In this document: positions 50,950 to 59,550 of the stretch, piece after piece
How the letters are laid out: each line of letters starts with the position of its first letter
Position numbering within the stretch: the first letter of the stretch is position 1
NCBI GenBank assembly: GCA_944387035.1
Contig: CALXDJ010000003.1
Coordinates: 1-64,000, forward strand
Direction: 5' to 3'
Length of the DNA: 64,000 nt
Source: an uncultured Oscillospiraceae bacterium
GTDB taxonomy: Bacteria > Bacillota > Clostridia > Oscillospirales > Oscillospiraceae
Notes under the pieces: model-generated
Told to the model about the DNA's origin: nothing
What the model saw: the letters and a program-made list of their open reading frames with translations, nothing else
Databases searched by the model: none
Translations under genes and position numbers: made by a program

Positions 50950-51957
50950 TTACAGCAATGTAATGCCTGCGGCCTCGCACCGTTCCACGGTTTCCCGATC
51001 CCACAAGCTTGCCTGTACTTCGCCAATGTGGCAGGTGCCCAGCAGCAGCATGCACAGGCGGGACTGGCCGATGCCGCCGCCGATGGACTGGGGCAGCTCT
51101 CCGTTGAGGAGCATCTGATGGAAGGGCAGTTTGCGCCGTTCATCGCATCCCGCCAGGCGGAGCTGGCGGTCCAGGGCCTGGGCGTCTACCCGGATGCCCA
51201 TGGAAGAGACCTCAAAGCGGCTTTCCAGCACGGGATTCCACATGAGAATGTCGCCGTTGAGCTCCCAATCATCATAGTCCGGTGCACGGCCGTCGTGTTT
51301 GGTGCCGGAGCGCAGGGTCTTACCAATCTGCATCAGAAAGACCGTGTGGTGCTCCCGGCAGATCTCGGTTTCCCGCTCGTTGGGAGTCAGATCGGGGAAG
51401 CGGTCCTCCAGCTCCTGGGTGGTGATGAAGTATACGTCCCGGTCGGGCTTGAAGGTCAGCACGGGGAACGTATTGCGCAGGGCAGTGGCGGTGTCGCAGA
51501 TGCAGCCCACAATGTCCCGCACGGTTTCCTTCAGATAGGGGATGTTGCGGTTGCAGGCGTCAATGTGCTTTTCCCAGTCCCACTGGTCCACGTAGATGGA
51601 GTGGAGATTGTCCACTTCCTCATCCCGGCGGATGGCGTTCATATCGGTGTACAGGCCGGTGCCCAGCTTGAACTCATAGCGCTTGAGGGCCAGCCGCTTC
51701 CATTTGGCCAGGGAGTGAACCACCTGACCATCGGTTCCCACATCGGGGATGTCAAAACTGACGGGGCGCTCCACGCCGTTGAGGTCGTCGTTGAGGCCGG
51801 TGCTGCCGTCCACAAACAGGGGGGCGGAGACCCGGTGGAGGTTCAGACGCACCGTGAGGTTATGCTGAAAGTCGGCGTGAATGAGTTCGATGGCCCGCTG
51901 GAGCTCATTATTGGTCAGGGGCATCCGATAGCCGGCAGGGATGGTGAGTTTGCTCAT
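50950..51957 (-). CDS. asnA: Aspartate-ammonia ligase (asparagine synthetase A)
   Basis: A 335-residue class II tRNA-synthetase-like enzyme that makes asparagine from aspartate, ammonia and ATP. Recognisable parts are SAPLFVDGSTGLNDDLNGVE near residue 45, DMNAIRRDEEVDNLHSIYVD near residue 105, WELNGDILMWNPVLESRFEV near residue 233 and GGGIGQSRLCMLLLGTCHIG near the end, the ATP-site motif. Length equals E. coli AsnA. It lies 39 bp after spoIIM on the same strand with no promoter or terminator in the gap, so it is probably the third gene of the gltX operon. Confidence 0.96.
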   Translation of the reverse strand: MSKLTIPAGYRMPLTNNELQRAIELIHADFQHNLTVRLNLHRVSAPLFVDGSTGLNDDLNGVERPVSFDIPDVGTDGQVVHSLAKWKRLALKRYEFKLGTGLYTDMNAIRRDEEVDNLHSIYVDQWDWEKHIDACNRNIPYLKETVRDIVGCICDTATALRNTFPVLTFKPDRDVYFITTQELEDRFPDLTPNERETEICREHHTVFLMQIGKTLRSGTKHDGRAPDYDDWELNGDILMWNPVLESRFEVSSMGIRVDAQALDRQLRLAGCDERRKLPFHQMLLNGELPQSIGGGIGQSRLCMLLLGTCHIGEVQASLWDRETVERCEAAGITLL

Positions 51958-51996
51958 GAGATGAAACCAGTCCTTTATCGTGAATTTACAGGAAAA

Positions 51997-52623
51997 TCAG
52001 AGAACCAAAGAGGCCAGGAGCGGGGTGATATATGCCTCGATGAGGGCTGCAATCAGCAGCAGAGGAACCAGAGCCAGCAGCAACACCCGGCTCATCAGGA
52101 CCACACACTCCGAGAGGGAACAGGCGTCGGCGCGTTTGCGCAGGCGGCCGGTAATTTGCTTGCAGACCAGAAGACCGGTGCCCAGGGCCATGGCCAGGGC
52201 AGGGAGTTCAAAGATCCCGTGGGGCACCAGCAACACCAGGTAAACCAAAGGGGAGATTCCCTCCGCGGCATACCAGGCACCCAGGACGCCTAAAACCATG
52301 GCATTGAGCCCCAGGGTCAGGGCGGGGAGCTGCAAAAAGGGAATGAGCCCATAGATCATAATGAAGATGCAGGTCTGAAGGTTACTGAAAAACAAGATGG
52401 TGGGGGAGATGCTGCCGTCTTCCGCCACAGCACCCACGCTGCCCATGGCGGTAACCACCAGATTCACCAAAGGCTCCCGTATTTGCGGCAGTGCCAGAGC
52501 AATGGCAAAAAACAGCACCGTCAGGATCAAAAATGCTACAGACGCCCGGAATACCTCGTTGGAAAGTCCGGCCCGCCAGGCCTTGCCCAGCTCCGCGTAC
52601 CGCCGGAAGATCAGATCCTTCAT
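51997..52623 (-). CDS. spoIIM: Stage II sporulation protein M family (SpoIIM)
   Basis: A 208-residue membrane protein with five to six helices. The LFFSNLQTCIFIMIYGLIPF segment near residue 85 is the conserved SpoIIM/DUF95 core, and LVPHGIFELPALAMALGTGL near residue 140 contains the PHGxxELPA motif. In B. subtilis SpoIIM joins SpoIID and SpoIIP to thin septal peptidoglycan during engulfment. DUF95 members also have non-sporulation roles, and this copy is not next to spoIID/P. ATG overlaps the gltX stop by four bases (ATGA), so it is translationally coupled to a tRNA synthetase. Confidence 0.85.
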   Translation of the reverse strand: MKDLIFRRYAELGKAWRAGLSNEVFRASVAFLILTVLFFAIALALPQIREPLVNLVVTAMGSVGAVAEDGSISPTILFFSNLQTCIFIMIYGLIPFLQLPALTLGLNAMVLGVLGAWYAAEGISPLVYLVLLVPHGIFELPALAMALGTGLLVCKQITGRLRKRADACSLSECVVLMSRVLLLALVPLLLIAALIEAYITPLLASLVL

Positions 52624-54110
52624 GCGGTGAGCTTCTCCAGACCCAGACGCAGGCGGCGCAGAGTTTCGTCCTTGCCCAGAATGTGGCACAGCTCCACAGC
52701 GCCGCCGGGGGTGACCAGCTTGCCCGCTGCGGCGATGCGTACGGGCCACATCAGCGTGGCGTTTTTCACGCCCAGAGACTCGGCCAAGGCAATGAGGGTG
52801 TCGTGGACAGCGTCCTGCGTCCAGTCCGCAATGCCCTCCAGGGCGGGGATGGCGGCCTGGAGCATCCGGGCAGAGACCTCGGCGTCGGTCTTGGACTTCT
52901 TGTTGGTGAAGAAGGCGACGTCATAGTCCGGCAGGGCGTCGAAGAAGTCTACCTTCTCGGGGATCTCGGTGAGCTTTTCGCACCGGGCCTGGAGCAGGGC
53001 TGCCACGGCGGAAACGTCAATGGCAGGGTTCTTCACACTCTGGCGGATATAGGGCTCCGCGACTTTGGCAAAATCCGCCGGAGACATGGCCCGCAGATAG
53101 GTGGCGTTGAAATAGTCCAGCTTGGCAATGTCAAAGATGGCGGGAGACTTGGAGATGCCCGCGATGTCGAAGGCGTCCACCAGCTCGTCCAGGGAGAAGA
53201 TCTCCTGCTCGCTGCGCTCGCCCTTGGGCGCCCAGCCCAGCAGGGCCACATAGTTGAGCACGGCGGACGTCAGGTAGCCCTGGGCGATGAGATCCTCGTA
53301 AGAGGGATCGCCGTGGCGCTTGGACATCTTGTTGTGCTGGTCCCGCATGACGGGAGAGCAGTGGACATAGGTGGGAATCTCCCAGCCGAAGGCCTCGTAG
53401 AGGAGGTTGTACTTGGGGGCGGAGGAGAGATACTCGCTGCCCCGGACCACATGGGTGATGCCCATGAGATGATCGTCCACCACGTTGGCAAAGTTATAGG
53501 TGGGCAGGCCGTCCCGCTTGAGCAGGACCTGATCGTCCAGGGTGCTGTTTTCCACGGTGATGTCGCCGAAGGAGACATCGTGGAAGGTGGTGGTACCCTC
53601 GTGGGGGATGCGCTGGCGGATGACATAGGGCTTGCCGGCATCCAGATTGGCCTGGATTTCCTCCGGGCTCAGGTTCCGGCAGGGATCGTCGCCCCGCTGG
53701 AAGTCGCCGGAATCCTCTTCGGATTCCGTTTTTTCACAGAAGCAGTAATAGGCTGCGCCCTTTTCCACCAGGAGATGGGCGTACTTGCCGTACAGATCCC
53801 GCCGTTCAGACTGGATATAGGGGCCCACGGGGCCGCCCACATCGGGGCCTTCGTCATGGGTCAGGCCGCACTCGGCCATGGTGCGGTAGATCACGTCCGT
53901 GGCGCCTTCCACCAGGCGGCCCTGATCGGTGTCCTCGATGCGCAGGATGAAGGTGCCGTGGTTGTGGCGGGCGATGAGCCAGGTATACAAAGCGGTGCGC
54001 AGATTGCCCACGTGCATGTAGCCGGTGGGAGAGGGGGCGAAACGGGTGCGGACCGTTCCCTTCGGAATCCGCGCTTCCATCTCTTCAAAAAACGTCTTGT
54101 CGAGTGTCAT
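52620..54110 (-). CDS. gltX: Glutamate-tRNA ligase
   Basis: A 496-residue class I aminoacyl-tRNA synthetase. The HIGH-like motif is APSPTGYMHVGNLRTALYTW near residue 26, and the KMSKS motif is HNKMSKRHGDPS near residue 258. The C-terminal anticodon-binding helices follow from about residue 340. ATG at 54110 follows GGAGGTACG and lies 47 bases downstream of a consensus promoter. In organisms with GatCAB it may also charge tRNA-Gln; whether this one is discriminating cannot be told from the sequence alone. It heads the gltX-spoIIM-asnA operon. Confidence 0.96.
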   Translation of the reverse strand: MTLDKTFFEEMEARIPKGTVRTRFAPSPTGYMHVGNLRTALYTWLIARHNHGTFILRIEDTDQGRLVEGATDVIYRTMAECGLTHDEGPDVGGPVGPYIQSERRDLYGKYAHLLVEKGAAYYCFCEKTESEEDSGDFQRGDDPCRNLSPEEIQANLDAGKPYVIRQRIPHEGTTTFHDVSFGDITVENSTLDDQVLLKRDGLPTYNFANVVDDHLMGITHVVRGSEYLSSAPKYNLLYEAFGWEIPTYVHCSPVMRDQHNKMSKRHGDPSYEDLIAQGYLTSAVLNYVALLGWAPKGERSEQEIFSLDELVDAFDIAGISKSPAIFDIAKLDYFNATYLRAMSPADFAKVAEPYIRQSVKNPAIDVSAVAALLQARCEKLTEIPEKVDFFDALPDYDVAFFTNKKSKTDAEVSARMLQAAIPALEGIADWTQDAVHDTLIALAESLGVKNATLMWPVRIAAAGKLVTPGGAVELCHILGKDETLRRLRLGLEKLTA

Positions 54111-54156
54111 GAAAACGTACCTCCGTGACGGAATTTTACACAATATAACAGTCTAC

Positions 54157-54185
54157 ATTATCTCTTTTTGGATGGGGATTGTCAA
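54157..54185 (-). promoter_or_regulatory. Sigma-A promoter of gltX-spoIIM-asnA
   Basis: Minus strand: TTGACA, 17-bp spacer, GATAAT. Confidence 0.9.
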
Positions 54186-54193
54186 GGCTGGGG

Positions 54194-54222
54194 TTGTGTT
54201 TTTTCCGGGACAATGATACAAT
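54194..54222 (+). promoter_or_regulatory. Promoter of the 104-residue membrane protein
   Basis: TTGTGT, 17-bp spacer, TACAAT, divergent from the gltX promoter. Confidence 0.65.
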
Positions 54223-54254
54223 TTTTACATCTTTGGAATGGGGAGGTTGGCTTC

Positions 54255-54569
54255 ATGGCGTTTGAAGAAGAGGTATTCCCTTTGATGGTGTTCGGTGTCT
54301 TGATGGTCAGTGCTGCGGAACTGGGCGTGGGCGGGGTACTCCTCCGGGGAAAACCCCATACCCGGAGCAAGCTGCTGGGCCATGTGCTTTGGATGCTGGC
54401 CGGATTTTTCTTTCTGTTCCGCTGTGTGTTTGCCAATCGGATGGGCGTCCTGGCGGACATTTGGTCCATCCATAATTCCATCAGCATGGGGCTGTTCGCT
54501 CTTGCGTGGTGTGCAAGCGTGGCCTGCCTGATCTCCCTGGTGGCGGAACTGGTGAAACCCGAACCGTAA
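54255..54569 (+). CDS. Hypothetical membrane protein (104 aa)
   Basis: A protein with three hydrophobic segments (FPLMVFGVLMVSAAELGVGG, LGHVLWMLAGFFFLFRCVFA and MGLFALAWCASVACLISLVA) joined by short charged loops. No family recognised. ATG at 54255 has a GGGGAGG site and the gene has its own promoter and terminator, so it is expressed independently. Its position between gltX and trpS carries no evident meaning. Confidence 0.72.
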   Translation: MAFEEEVFPLMVFGVLMVSAAELGVGGVLLRGKPHTRSKLLGHVLWMLAGFFFLFRCVFANRMGVLADIWSIHNSISMGLFALAWCASVACLISLVAELVKPEP

Positions 54570-54574
54570 TCGAT

Positions 54575-54603
54575 GCCTCCGCCTTTGGGCGGAGGCGTTT
54601 TTT
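54575..54603 (+). terminator. Intrinsic terminator
   Basis: GCCTCCGCC with GGCGGAGGC around TTTG, then six T. Confidence 0.94.
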
Positions 54604-54608
54604 CTCCG

Positions 54609-54637
54609 TTGCACTTTCCGTCCCGTTGTGATACACT
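54609..54637 (+). promoter_or_regulatory. Sigma-A promoter of trpS and following cell-wall genes
   Basis: TTGCAC, 17-bp spacer, TACACT. The leader of about 60 bases has a GCGCC/GGGCGC stem but no T-box motif. Confidence 0.8.
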
Positions 54638-54702
54638 ATACAAGTTAAATTGCGCCTGTACGAGGGGCGCTTTCAATAGAAAGATTTGAGGTGTTCCAAC
54701 TT

Positions 54703-55710
54703 ATGGAAAACGAAGTGCAGAAAAAGCGGATTCTCAGCGGTATTCAGCCCTCCGGCGATCTGACGCTGGGCTCTTATCTGGGCGCCATCAAGAACTGGGC
54801 CGCTCTGGCGGATGAGTACGACTGCTATTATATGCTGGCGGATATGCACACCATTACCGTGCGGCAGGTGCCTGCGGAGCTGCGCCGTCATACCCTGACC
54901 CAGCTGGCGGCCTACATCGCCAGCGGACTGGACCCGGAGAAGAATGTGCTGTTCGTGCAGTCTCACGTTCCCGCCCATGCCCAGCTGGGCTGGGTGCTGG
55001 ACTGCTACACCATGTTCGGTGAGCTCTCCCGGATGACCCAGTTCAAGGATAAGTCCGCAAAAAATGCAGACAACATCAATGCGGGCCTGTTTACCTATCC
55101 GGCCCTGATGGCGGCGGATATTCTGCTCTACCAGGCGGACCTGGTGCCGGTGGGCGGCGATCAGAAGCAGCACGTGGAGATCTGCCGGGATATCGCCAAC
55201 CGCTTCAACGGCATTTATGGTGAGACCTTCAAGATTCCGGAGCCCTATATTCCCCAGGTGGGCGCCCGGGTGATGAGCCTGACCAGTCCGGAAAATAAGA
55301 TGTCCAAGTCCGACAAGGACCAAAACGGCTGTGTGTACATGCTGGAAAAGCCGGAGGATATTCTGCGCAAGTTCAAAAAAGCCGTGACGGATTCCGATGC
55401 CTGCGTGCGCTACGACAAGGAGAACAAGCCCGGCGTGTCCAACCTGATGCAGATTTACTCCGTGGCCACCGGCGCAAGCTTTGACGAGATCGAACGGGAG
55501 TTCGATGGCCGGGGCTACGGTGACTTTAAGAAGGCCGTGGGCGAGTCCGTGGTGGAACTGCTGCGCCCCATCCGGGAGGAAACGGAGCGCCTGCTGGCGG
55601 ACAAGGCGTATCTGGAGAGCGTGTACCGCGCCGGCGCGGAGAAGGCTGCCTATGTAGCCAACCGCACGTTGAGCAAGGTCTATAAAAAAGTGGGCTTCCT
55701 GGCGCGGTGA
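54703..55710 (+). CDS. trpS: Tryptophan-tRNA ligase
   Basis: A 335-residue class I synthetase. SGIQPSGDLTLGSYLGAIKN near residue 11 is the HIGH-like region, DIAN-type segments follow, and ENKMSKSDKDQNG near residue 202 is KMSKS. Length is that of the short bacterial TrpS. ATG at 54703 is about ten bases after TTGAGGTG; a GTG four codons earlier overlaps that site and is rejected. The next gene, tagO-like, follows after 14 bases, so charging of tRNA-Trp and cell-wall synthesis share a transcript. Confidence 0.96.
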   Translation: MENEVQKKRILSGIQPSGDLTLGSYLGAIKNWAALADEYDCYYMLADMHTITVRQVPAELRRHTLTQLAAYIASGLDPEKNVLFVQSHVPAHAQLGWVLDCYTMFGELSRMTQFKDKSAKNADNINAGLFTYPALMAADILLYQADLVPVGGDQKQHVEICRDIANRFNGIYGETFKIPEPYIPQVGARVMSLTSPENKMSKSDKDQNGCVYMLEKPEDILRKFKKAVTDSDACVRYDKENKPGVSNLMQIYSVATGASFDEIEREFDGRGYGDFKKAVGESVVELLRPIREETERLLADKAYLESVYRAGAEKAAYVANRTLSKVYKKVGFLAR

Positions 55711-55724
55711 CGGAGGACGGACAC

Positions 55725-56876
55725 ATGCCATTTGAAAATCAACTGCTCGTCTATGTGCTGCTGGCACTGCTGACGGCTTTGGTCATCAGCTTTTTGATGA
55801 CGCCGGTGGTCAAGACCTTCGCCTATAAGGTGGGCGCCATTGATGTGCCCAAGGATGAGCGTCGGATGCACAAAGTGCCCATTCCCCGGCTGGGAGGTCT
55901 GGCGATCTTCATCGGCTTTATGGTGAGCATTCTGCTGTTCCTGGATATCCGGGGCAATCCGCAGATGCAAAGCATTCTGCTGGGTGCCGTGGTGATTGTG
56001 GTGCTGGGTGTGGTGGACGACATCATGGCCCTGCCCGCCCTCTTGAAGTTCGTGGTGCAGATTGTGGCGGCTCTGATCCCTGCTACCCACGGGGTGCGGA
56101 TTCTGGCCTTTTCCAATCCCAATATTTTCTCCGACAACCTCTACTGGGTGCTGGGAGGGCTGTCCATTCCCGTAACCGTTTTGTGGATCGTGGCCATCAC
56201 CAATTCCGTGAACCTCATTGACGGCCTGGACGGCCTTGCCAACGGTGTTTCCGCAATCTCCGCCACCACCATGCTGGTCATTGCCATGATGGCCTCCGAG
56301 GCGCAGGTGGCGGTGGTCATGGCGGCCCTGGTGGGTGCCAGTGTGGGATTCATGCCCTATAACCTCAATCCTGCCAAGATGTTTATGGGGGATACCGGCG
56401 CTACCTTCCTGGGATATATCCTGGCGACTATGTCCATCCAGGGACTGTTCAAGTACTATGCGGTCATTTCCTTCGTGGTGCCGTTTTTGATTCTGGGCCT
56501 GCCCATTTTCGATACCGCCTTCGCCTTTATCCGGCGGATTGCCCATGGACAAAGCCCCATGCACGCTGACCGCAGCCACATTCATCACCGGCTGATCGAT
56601 ATGGGTCTCAACCAAAAGCAGGCGGTGGCTACGCTGTATGTGATTTCCGCCATTTTGGGCCTGTCTGCCGTGGTGCTGACCACCGGCGGCGAGCAGAAGG
56701 CCATGCTGCTGTTCGCGGCGCTTTGCATCGTGGCGGTAGTGGCGGCCCGGGTGGTCTTTCCCAAGGAGGTCAAAGAGGAACTGCGGGAAGAGCTCCATGA
56801 GGAGCTGGAGGGCCTGCGGGAGCATGGCCACCACAGTGAGGACAAGCCCGATGAGAAGAAAGAGGAGGAATCCTGA
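55725..56876 (+). CDS. tagO: Undecaprenyl-phosphate GlcNAc-1-phosphate transferase (TagO/WecA family)
   Basis: A 383-residue membrane enzyme that moves GlcNAc-1-phosphate from UDP-GlcNAc to undecaprenyl phosphate, the first step of wall teichoic acid or related polymers. About ten helices. Catalytic loops: DVPKDERRMHKVPIPRLGG near residue 39, LGVVDDIMALP near residue 96 (Asp-Asp), NSVNLIDGLDGLA near residue 160, MFMGDTGATFLG near residue 222 and HADRSHIHHRL near residue 285. The last 40 residues are a charged Glu/Lys tail. The next gene, a UDP-GlcNAc 2-epimerase, supplies ManNAc for the second sugar. Confidence 0.93.
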   Translation: MPFENQLLVYVLLALLTALVISFLMTPVVKTFAYKVGAIDVPKDERRMHKVPIPRLGGLAIFIGFMVSILLFLDIRGNPQMQSILLGAVVIVVLGVVDDIMALPALLKFVVQIVAALIPATHGVRILAFSNPNIFSDNLYWVLGGLSIPVTVLWIVAITNSVNLIDGLDGLANGVSAISATTMLVIAMMASEAQVAVVMAALVGASVGFMPYNLNPAKMFMGDTGATFLGYILATMSIQGLFKYYAVISFVVPFLILGLPIFDTAFAFIRRIAHGQSPMHADRSHIHHRLIDMGLNQKQAVATLYVISAILGLSAVVLTTGGEQKAMLLFAALCIVAVVAARVVFPKEVKEELREELHEELEGLREHGHHSEDKPDEKKEEES

Positions 56877-58022
56877 ATGGAGAAGCTTCGGATCATGAGC
56901 GTCTTCGGCACGCGGCCCGAGGCCATTAAAATGTGCCCCCTGGTCCGGGAGCTGGCGTCCCGGCCGGAGATTGAGAGCCTGTGCTGTGTCACAGCCCAGC
57001 ACCGTCAAATGCTCGACAGTGTGCTGGAGGTCTTTGACTGCAAGCCGGATTGGGACCTCAACATCATGACGCCCCGGCAGACCCTCTCCAGCATCACCAG
57101 CAAGTGCCTCACCGGTATGGACGAGGCCATCGACGCCCTGAAGCCGGATATGATTCTGGTGCATGGCGATACGTCCACCACCTTTGCCGGAGCGCTCTCA
57201 GCGTTTTATCACCAGGTGCCCGTGGGCCACGTGGAGGCCGGACTGAGAACGTATGACAAGTATTCTCCCTTTCCGGAGGAGATGAACCGCAAGCTGGTTT
57301 CCGCCATTGCGGATCTGTATTTCTGCCCCACGGTGAATAACCGCGGCAACCTGCTCAAGGAGGGCATCACCCAGGGACTGTTCGTCACCGGCAACACGGT
57401 GATCGACGCCCTCAAGACCACTGTCCGGGAGGATTACCAGTTCTCCACGGAGGTCCTCAACCATCTGCCCTATGGCGAGAAGAAGATCATTCTGGTCACC
57501 TGCCACCGGCGGGAAAACTACGGTGAGCCCATGCGCAACATCATGCAGGCCCTGGCCCAGATTGCCCGGGAGCATGAGGATGTGGAGCTGGTGTATCCCG
57601 TGCACCTGAGCCCTGTGGTGCGGGAAGCGGTGGATACCTACCTGCGGGGTACGCCCCGGGTGCACCTCATTGATCCGCTGCCCGCCGATGAGATGCACAA
57701 TCTCATGGCCCGGTGCTACCTGGTCATGACGGATTCCGGCGGACTCCAGGAGGAGGCCCCCGCTTTGGGTAAGCCCGTGCTGGTGCTGCGCCGGGAGACG
57801 GAGCGTCCCGAGGCCGTGGAGGCCGGAACGGTCCGGCTGGCAGGCGTGGTCCAGGCGGACATTGTGGCCATGGCCCGGGAGCTGATTGAGGATCCGGAGG
57901 CTTACCGCAAGATGGCCCACGCAGTCAACCCCTATGGCGATGGACATGCCTGCCGCCGGATTGCCGATGCGATTTTGTGGCATTTCGGACGGGGCGAGAA
58001 ACCGGAAGACTACCGGGCCTGA
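56877..58022 (+). CDS. mnaA: UDP-N-acetylglucosamine 2-epimerase (non-hydrolysing)
   Basis: A 381-residue enzyme interconverting UDP-GlcNAc and UDP-ManNAc. FGTRPEAIKMCPLVREL near residue 10 is the family opening, VHGDTSTTFAGALSAFY near residue 92, GHVEAGLRTYDKYSPFPEEM near residue 115 and MTDSGGLQEEAPALGKPVLV near residue 285 are all conserved, including the catalytic acidic residues and the His. It starts directly after the tagO-like stop. Together the two enzymes start a ManNAc-GlcNAc linkage unit for a wall polymer. Confidence 0.95.
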   Translation: MEKLRIMSVFGTRPEAIKMCPLVRELASRPEIESLCCVTAQHRQMLDSVLEVFDCKPDWDLNIMTPRQTLSSITSKCLTGMDEAIDALKPDMILVHGDTSTTFAGALSAFYHQVPVGHVEAGLRTYDKYSPFPEEMNRKLVSAIADLYFCPTVNNRGNLLKEGITQGLFVTGNTVIDALKTTVREDYQFSTEVLNHLPYGEKKIILVTCHRRENYGEPMRNIMQALAQIAREHEDVELVYPVHLSPVVREAVDTYLRGTPRVHLIDPLPADEMHNLMARCYLVMTDSGGLQEEAPALGKPVLVLRRETERPEAVEAGTVRLAGVVQADIVAMARELIEDPEAYRKMAHAVNPYGDGHACRRIADAILWHFGRGEKPEDYRA

Positions 58023-58046
58023 CCCGGATGGGGAGGAGGACCGTCT

Positions 58047-58784
58047 TTGGATGAGCGAAAGCGGAACTGGATTACCTGGTCCTTTGTGGCGCTGACGGTG
58101 CTGGTGATCGCGGCCATGATGAGTTCCACGCTGCGGCGGACCAACCGGGTGGAGCTGCCCGACACGGATGAGTCTCCGGACTTTTCCGCCGGTGCCGATG
58201 CAGGACTAACCGTAGTGGAAGTAACGCCGGAGACGGTGCAGACCGCCATTGCAACGCTGCACCGGCCTGAGGCGTATCGCCGCACCATCACGGTGGAACA
58301 GTTCTGGAGTACCGGCAGCGCCACCACGGAGACGGCGGTAGCGGTGCTGGCGGGCTGGACCCGGACAGACCGGACGCTCTCCGGCGGGCAGACCCGCCAC
58401 ACCATCACGGACGGCCAGACCACATATATCTGGTATAACAGCGAGACATCGGTCTATGAAACAGCTGCCGGAGACATCACGGCGGATGAAGAGCAGGGGA
58501 TTCCCACGTATGAGACGGTGCTGGAACTGCCGACCGCGGATATTGCCATGGCCGATTACCGGGCAATTTCCGGGGTGAACTGCATTTATGTAGAGACGGT
58601 GGAAAATGCCGACGGGTATGTAGAACGGTACTGGGTCGGCGTGGATACCGGACTGCTCATGGCGGCGGAACGGCTGGTGGATGAAGAGCCGGTGTATCGT
58701 ATGGCTGCTTTGACCGTAGATATGACCGCGCCCACGGCGGCGGATTTCACCCTGCCGGATGGCCGGATCTTGGTATCGGAATAA
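58047..58784 (+). CDS. Membrane-anchored hypothetical protein (245 aa)
   Basis: A protein with one N-terminal helix (WITWSFVALTVLVIAAMM, residues 8-25) and an outside beta-rich domain. The domain pattern (RRTITVEQFW, TTYIWYNSETSVYETAA, GVNCIYVETVENADGYVERY) recalls LolA/RseB-like or regulator-linked sensor folds that bind lipids or peptides, but no diagnostic motif is present. Start is a TTG at 58047 with GGGAGGAGG ten bases before; a nearby ATG is out of frame. It is the last gene after mnaA (gap 24 bp), so it may act on the wall polymer. Confidence 0.75.
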   Translation: MDERKRNWITWSFVALTVLVIAAMMSSTLRRTNRVELPDTDESPDFSAGADAGLTVVEVTPETVQTAIATLHRPEAYRRTITVEQFWSTGSATTETAVAVLAGWTRTDRTLSGGQTRHTITDGQTTYIWYNSETSVYETAAGDITADEEQGIPTYETVLELPTADIAMADYRAISGVNCIYVETVENADGYVERYWVGVDTGLLMAAERLVDEEPVYRMAALTVDMTAPTAADFTLPDGRILVSE

Positions 58785-58795
58785 CGGAAGGGAAC

Positions 58796-58825
58796 AAAAA
58801 GAGGACGGATGCCGTCCTCTTTTTC
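58796..58825. terminator. Bidirectional terminator
   Basis: AAAAAGAGGACGG with CCGTCCTCTTTTT around a three-base loop, between convergent genes. Confidence 0.92.
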
Positions 58826-58826
58826 T

Positions 58827-59153
58827 TTATAAGATCAGCAGCAGGCCCAAAGATACCAGCAGCTCCTCATCGGCGTCTTCCCGGAACAAAAAGAAGAGCA
58901 GTCCCAACAGCAGCAGATCTCCGGTGTCCACGTGGTCCAGATGCAGCTGGTCCAGAAAATGGCGCAGCATGCTGGTCAGGCCGTCGGAGACCCGGTCGTG
59001 GTCCTCGGAGCGGCTATGCTCTTCCTGCCGGCCGGCAGTGTCCTCCTGCCGGGAGGACTGGGTGCTGCCGGGAGGGGCGGGGGAGGTACGGCGCTCTTCT
59101 TCCGGAATCCGGGTGTAGGCGCCGCTTTCTCCGCGAATATAGCGGTTGTACAT
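58827..59153 (-). CDS. Small hypothetical protein C of a three-gene operon (108 aa)
   Basis: The first 55 residues are polar and likely disordered (GAYTRIPEEERRTSPAPPGS). The last 35 are strikingly leucine-rich with an acidic break: LDHVDTGDLLLLGLLFFLF then REDADEELLVSLGLLLIL, like two short hydrophobic helices. No signal peptide. GGAGGG lies seven bases before the ATG. It starts three bases after the stop of the upstream gene. Proteins with this kind of DLLLL...EELL tail recur in spore-forming Clostridia, but I cannot name a function. Confidence 0.65.
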   Translation of the reverse strand: MYNRYIRGESGAYTRIPEEERRTSPAPPGSTQSSRQEDTAGRQEEHSRSEDHDRVSDGLTSMLRHFLDQLHLDHVDTGDLLLLGLLFFLFREDADEELLVSLGLLLIL

Positions 59154-59156
59154 CCC

Positions 59157-59519
59157 TCATCCCTCCCATTCCGATAAAAACTTCCGCCCGATCTGGAACA
59201 GGCGGGCCAGCTGAAGTGCCCGCTCGATCTTCTCCTGCCGTTCCTCCTTCAGATAAGGGCGCAGCGCGTAGAGAAGCCGGCGGGCGTTGGAATCCCGGCC
59301 CATTTCCTGCACCAGCGGCAGCAGCTTTCCCAAAAGTTCGGTTCCGCCGGAGAGGGAGGAGAGAACCGACCCGCTGGAGCGGGGGGCCGGCGGCTCTGGA
59401 GCCGCCGGCGCCGAAGGAGTGTCGGAGTCCCCGGAGAGGGAATTTGCCAGCTGCATGATCTGGGACATGGCGTCCGGATTGGACAGCAGTGCATTAAGCT
59501 TGTCGTCAAATTCGGCCAA
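59157..59519 (-). CDS. Small hypothetical protein B of a three-gene operon (120 aa)
   Basis: Starts with TTG at 59519 behind AGGGGG. Residues 1-28 form a helix (AEFDDKLNALLSNPDAMSQI) with an NPDAMSQIMQLAN pattern reminiscent of STI1-type DP helices. A Pro/Ala/Ser linker (residues 33-50) follows, then a helical C-terminal half (LLGKLLPLVQEM, LLYALRPYLKEERQEKIERA). Both ends repeat the theme seen in protein A (NPALLQSLM). It is cytoplasmic. It is one of three small genes in a row; family unknown. Confidence 0.65.
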   Translation of the reverse strand: MAEFDDKLNALLSNPDAMSQIMQLANSLSGDSDTPSAPAAPEPPAPRSSGSVLSSLSGGTELLGKLLPLVQEMGRDSNARRLLYALRPYLKEERQEKIERALQLARLFQIGRKFLSEWEG

Positions 59520-59550
59520 ATCGGACCCCCTGCCTTTCTATTGCGATATA

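Noticed and set aside
54637..54703. T-box leader upstream of trpS
   Set aside because: Leader of about 60 bases is too short, and no TGGNACCGCG-type T-box motif or antiterminator is present. gltX also lacks one.
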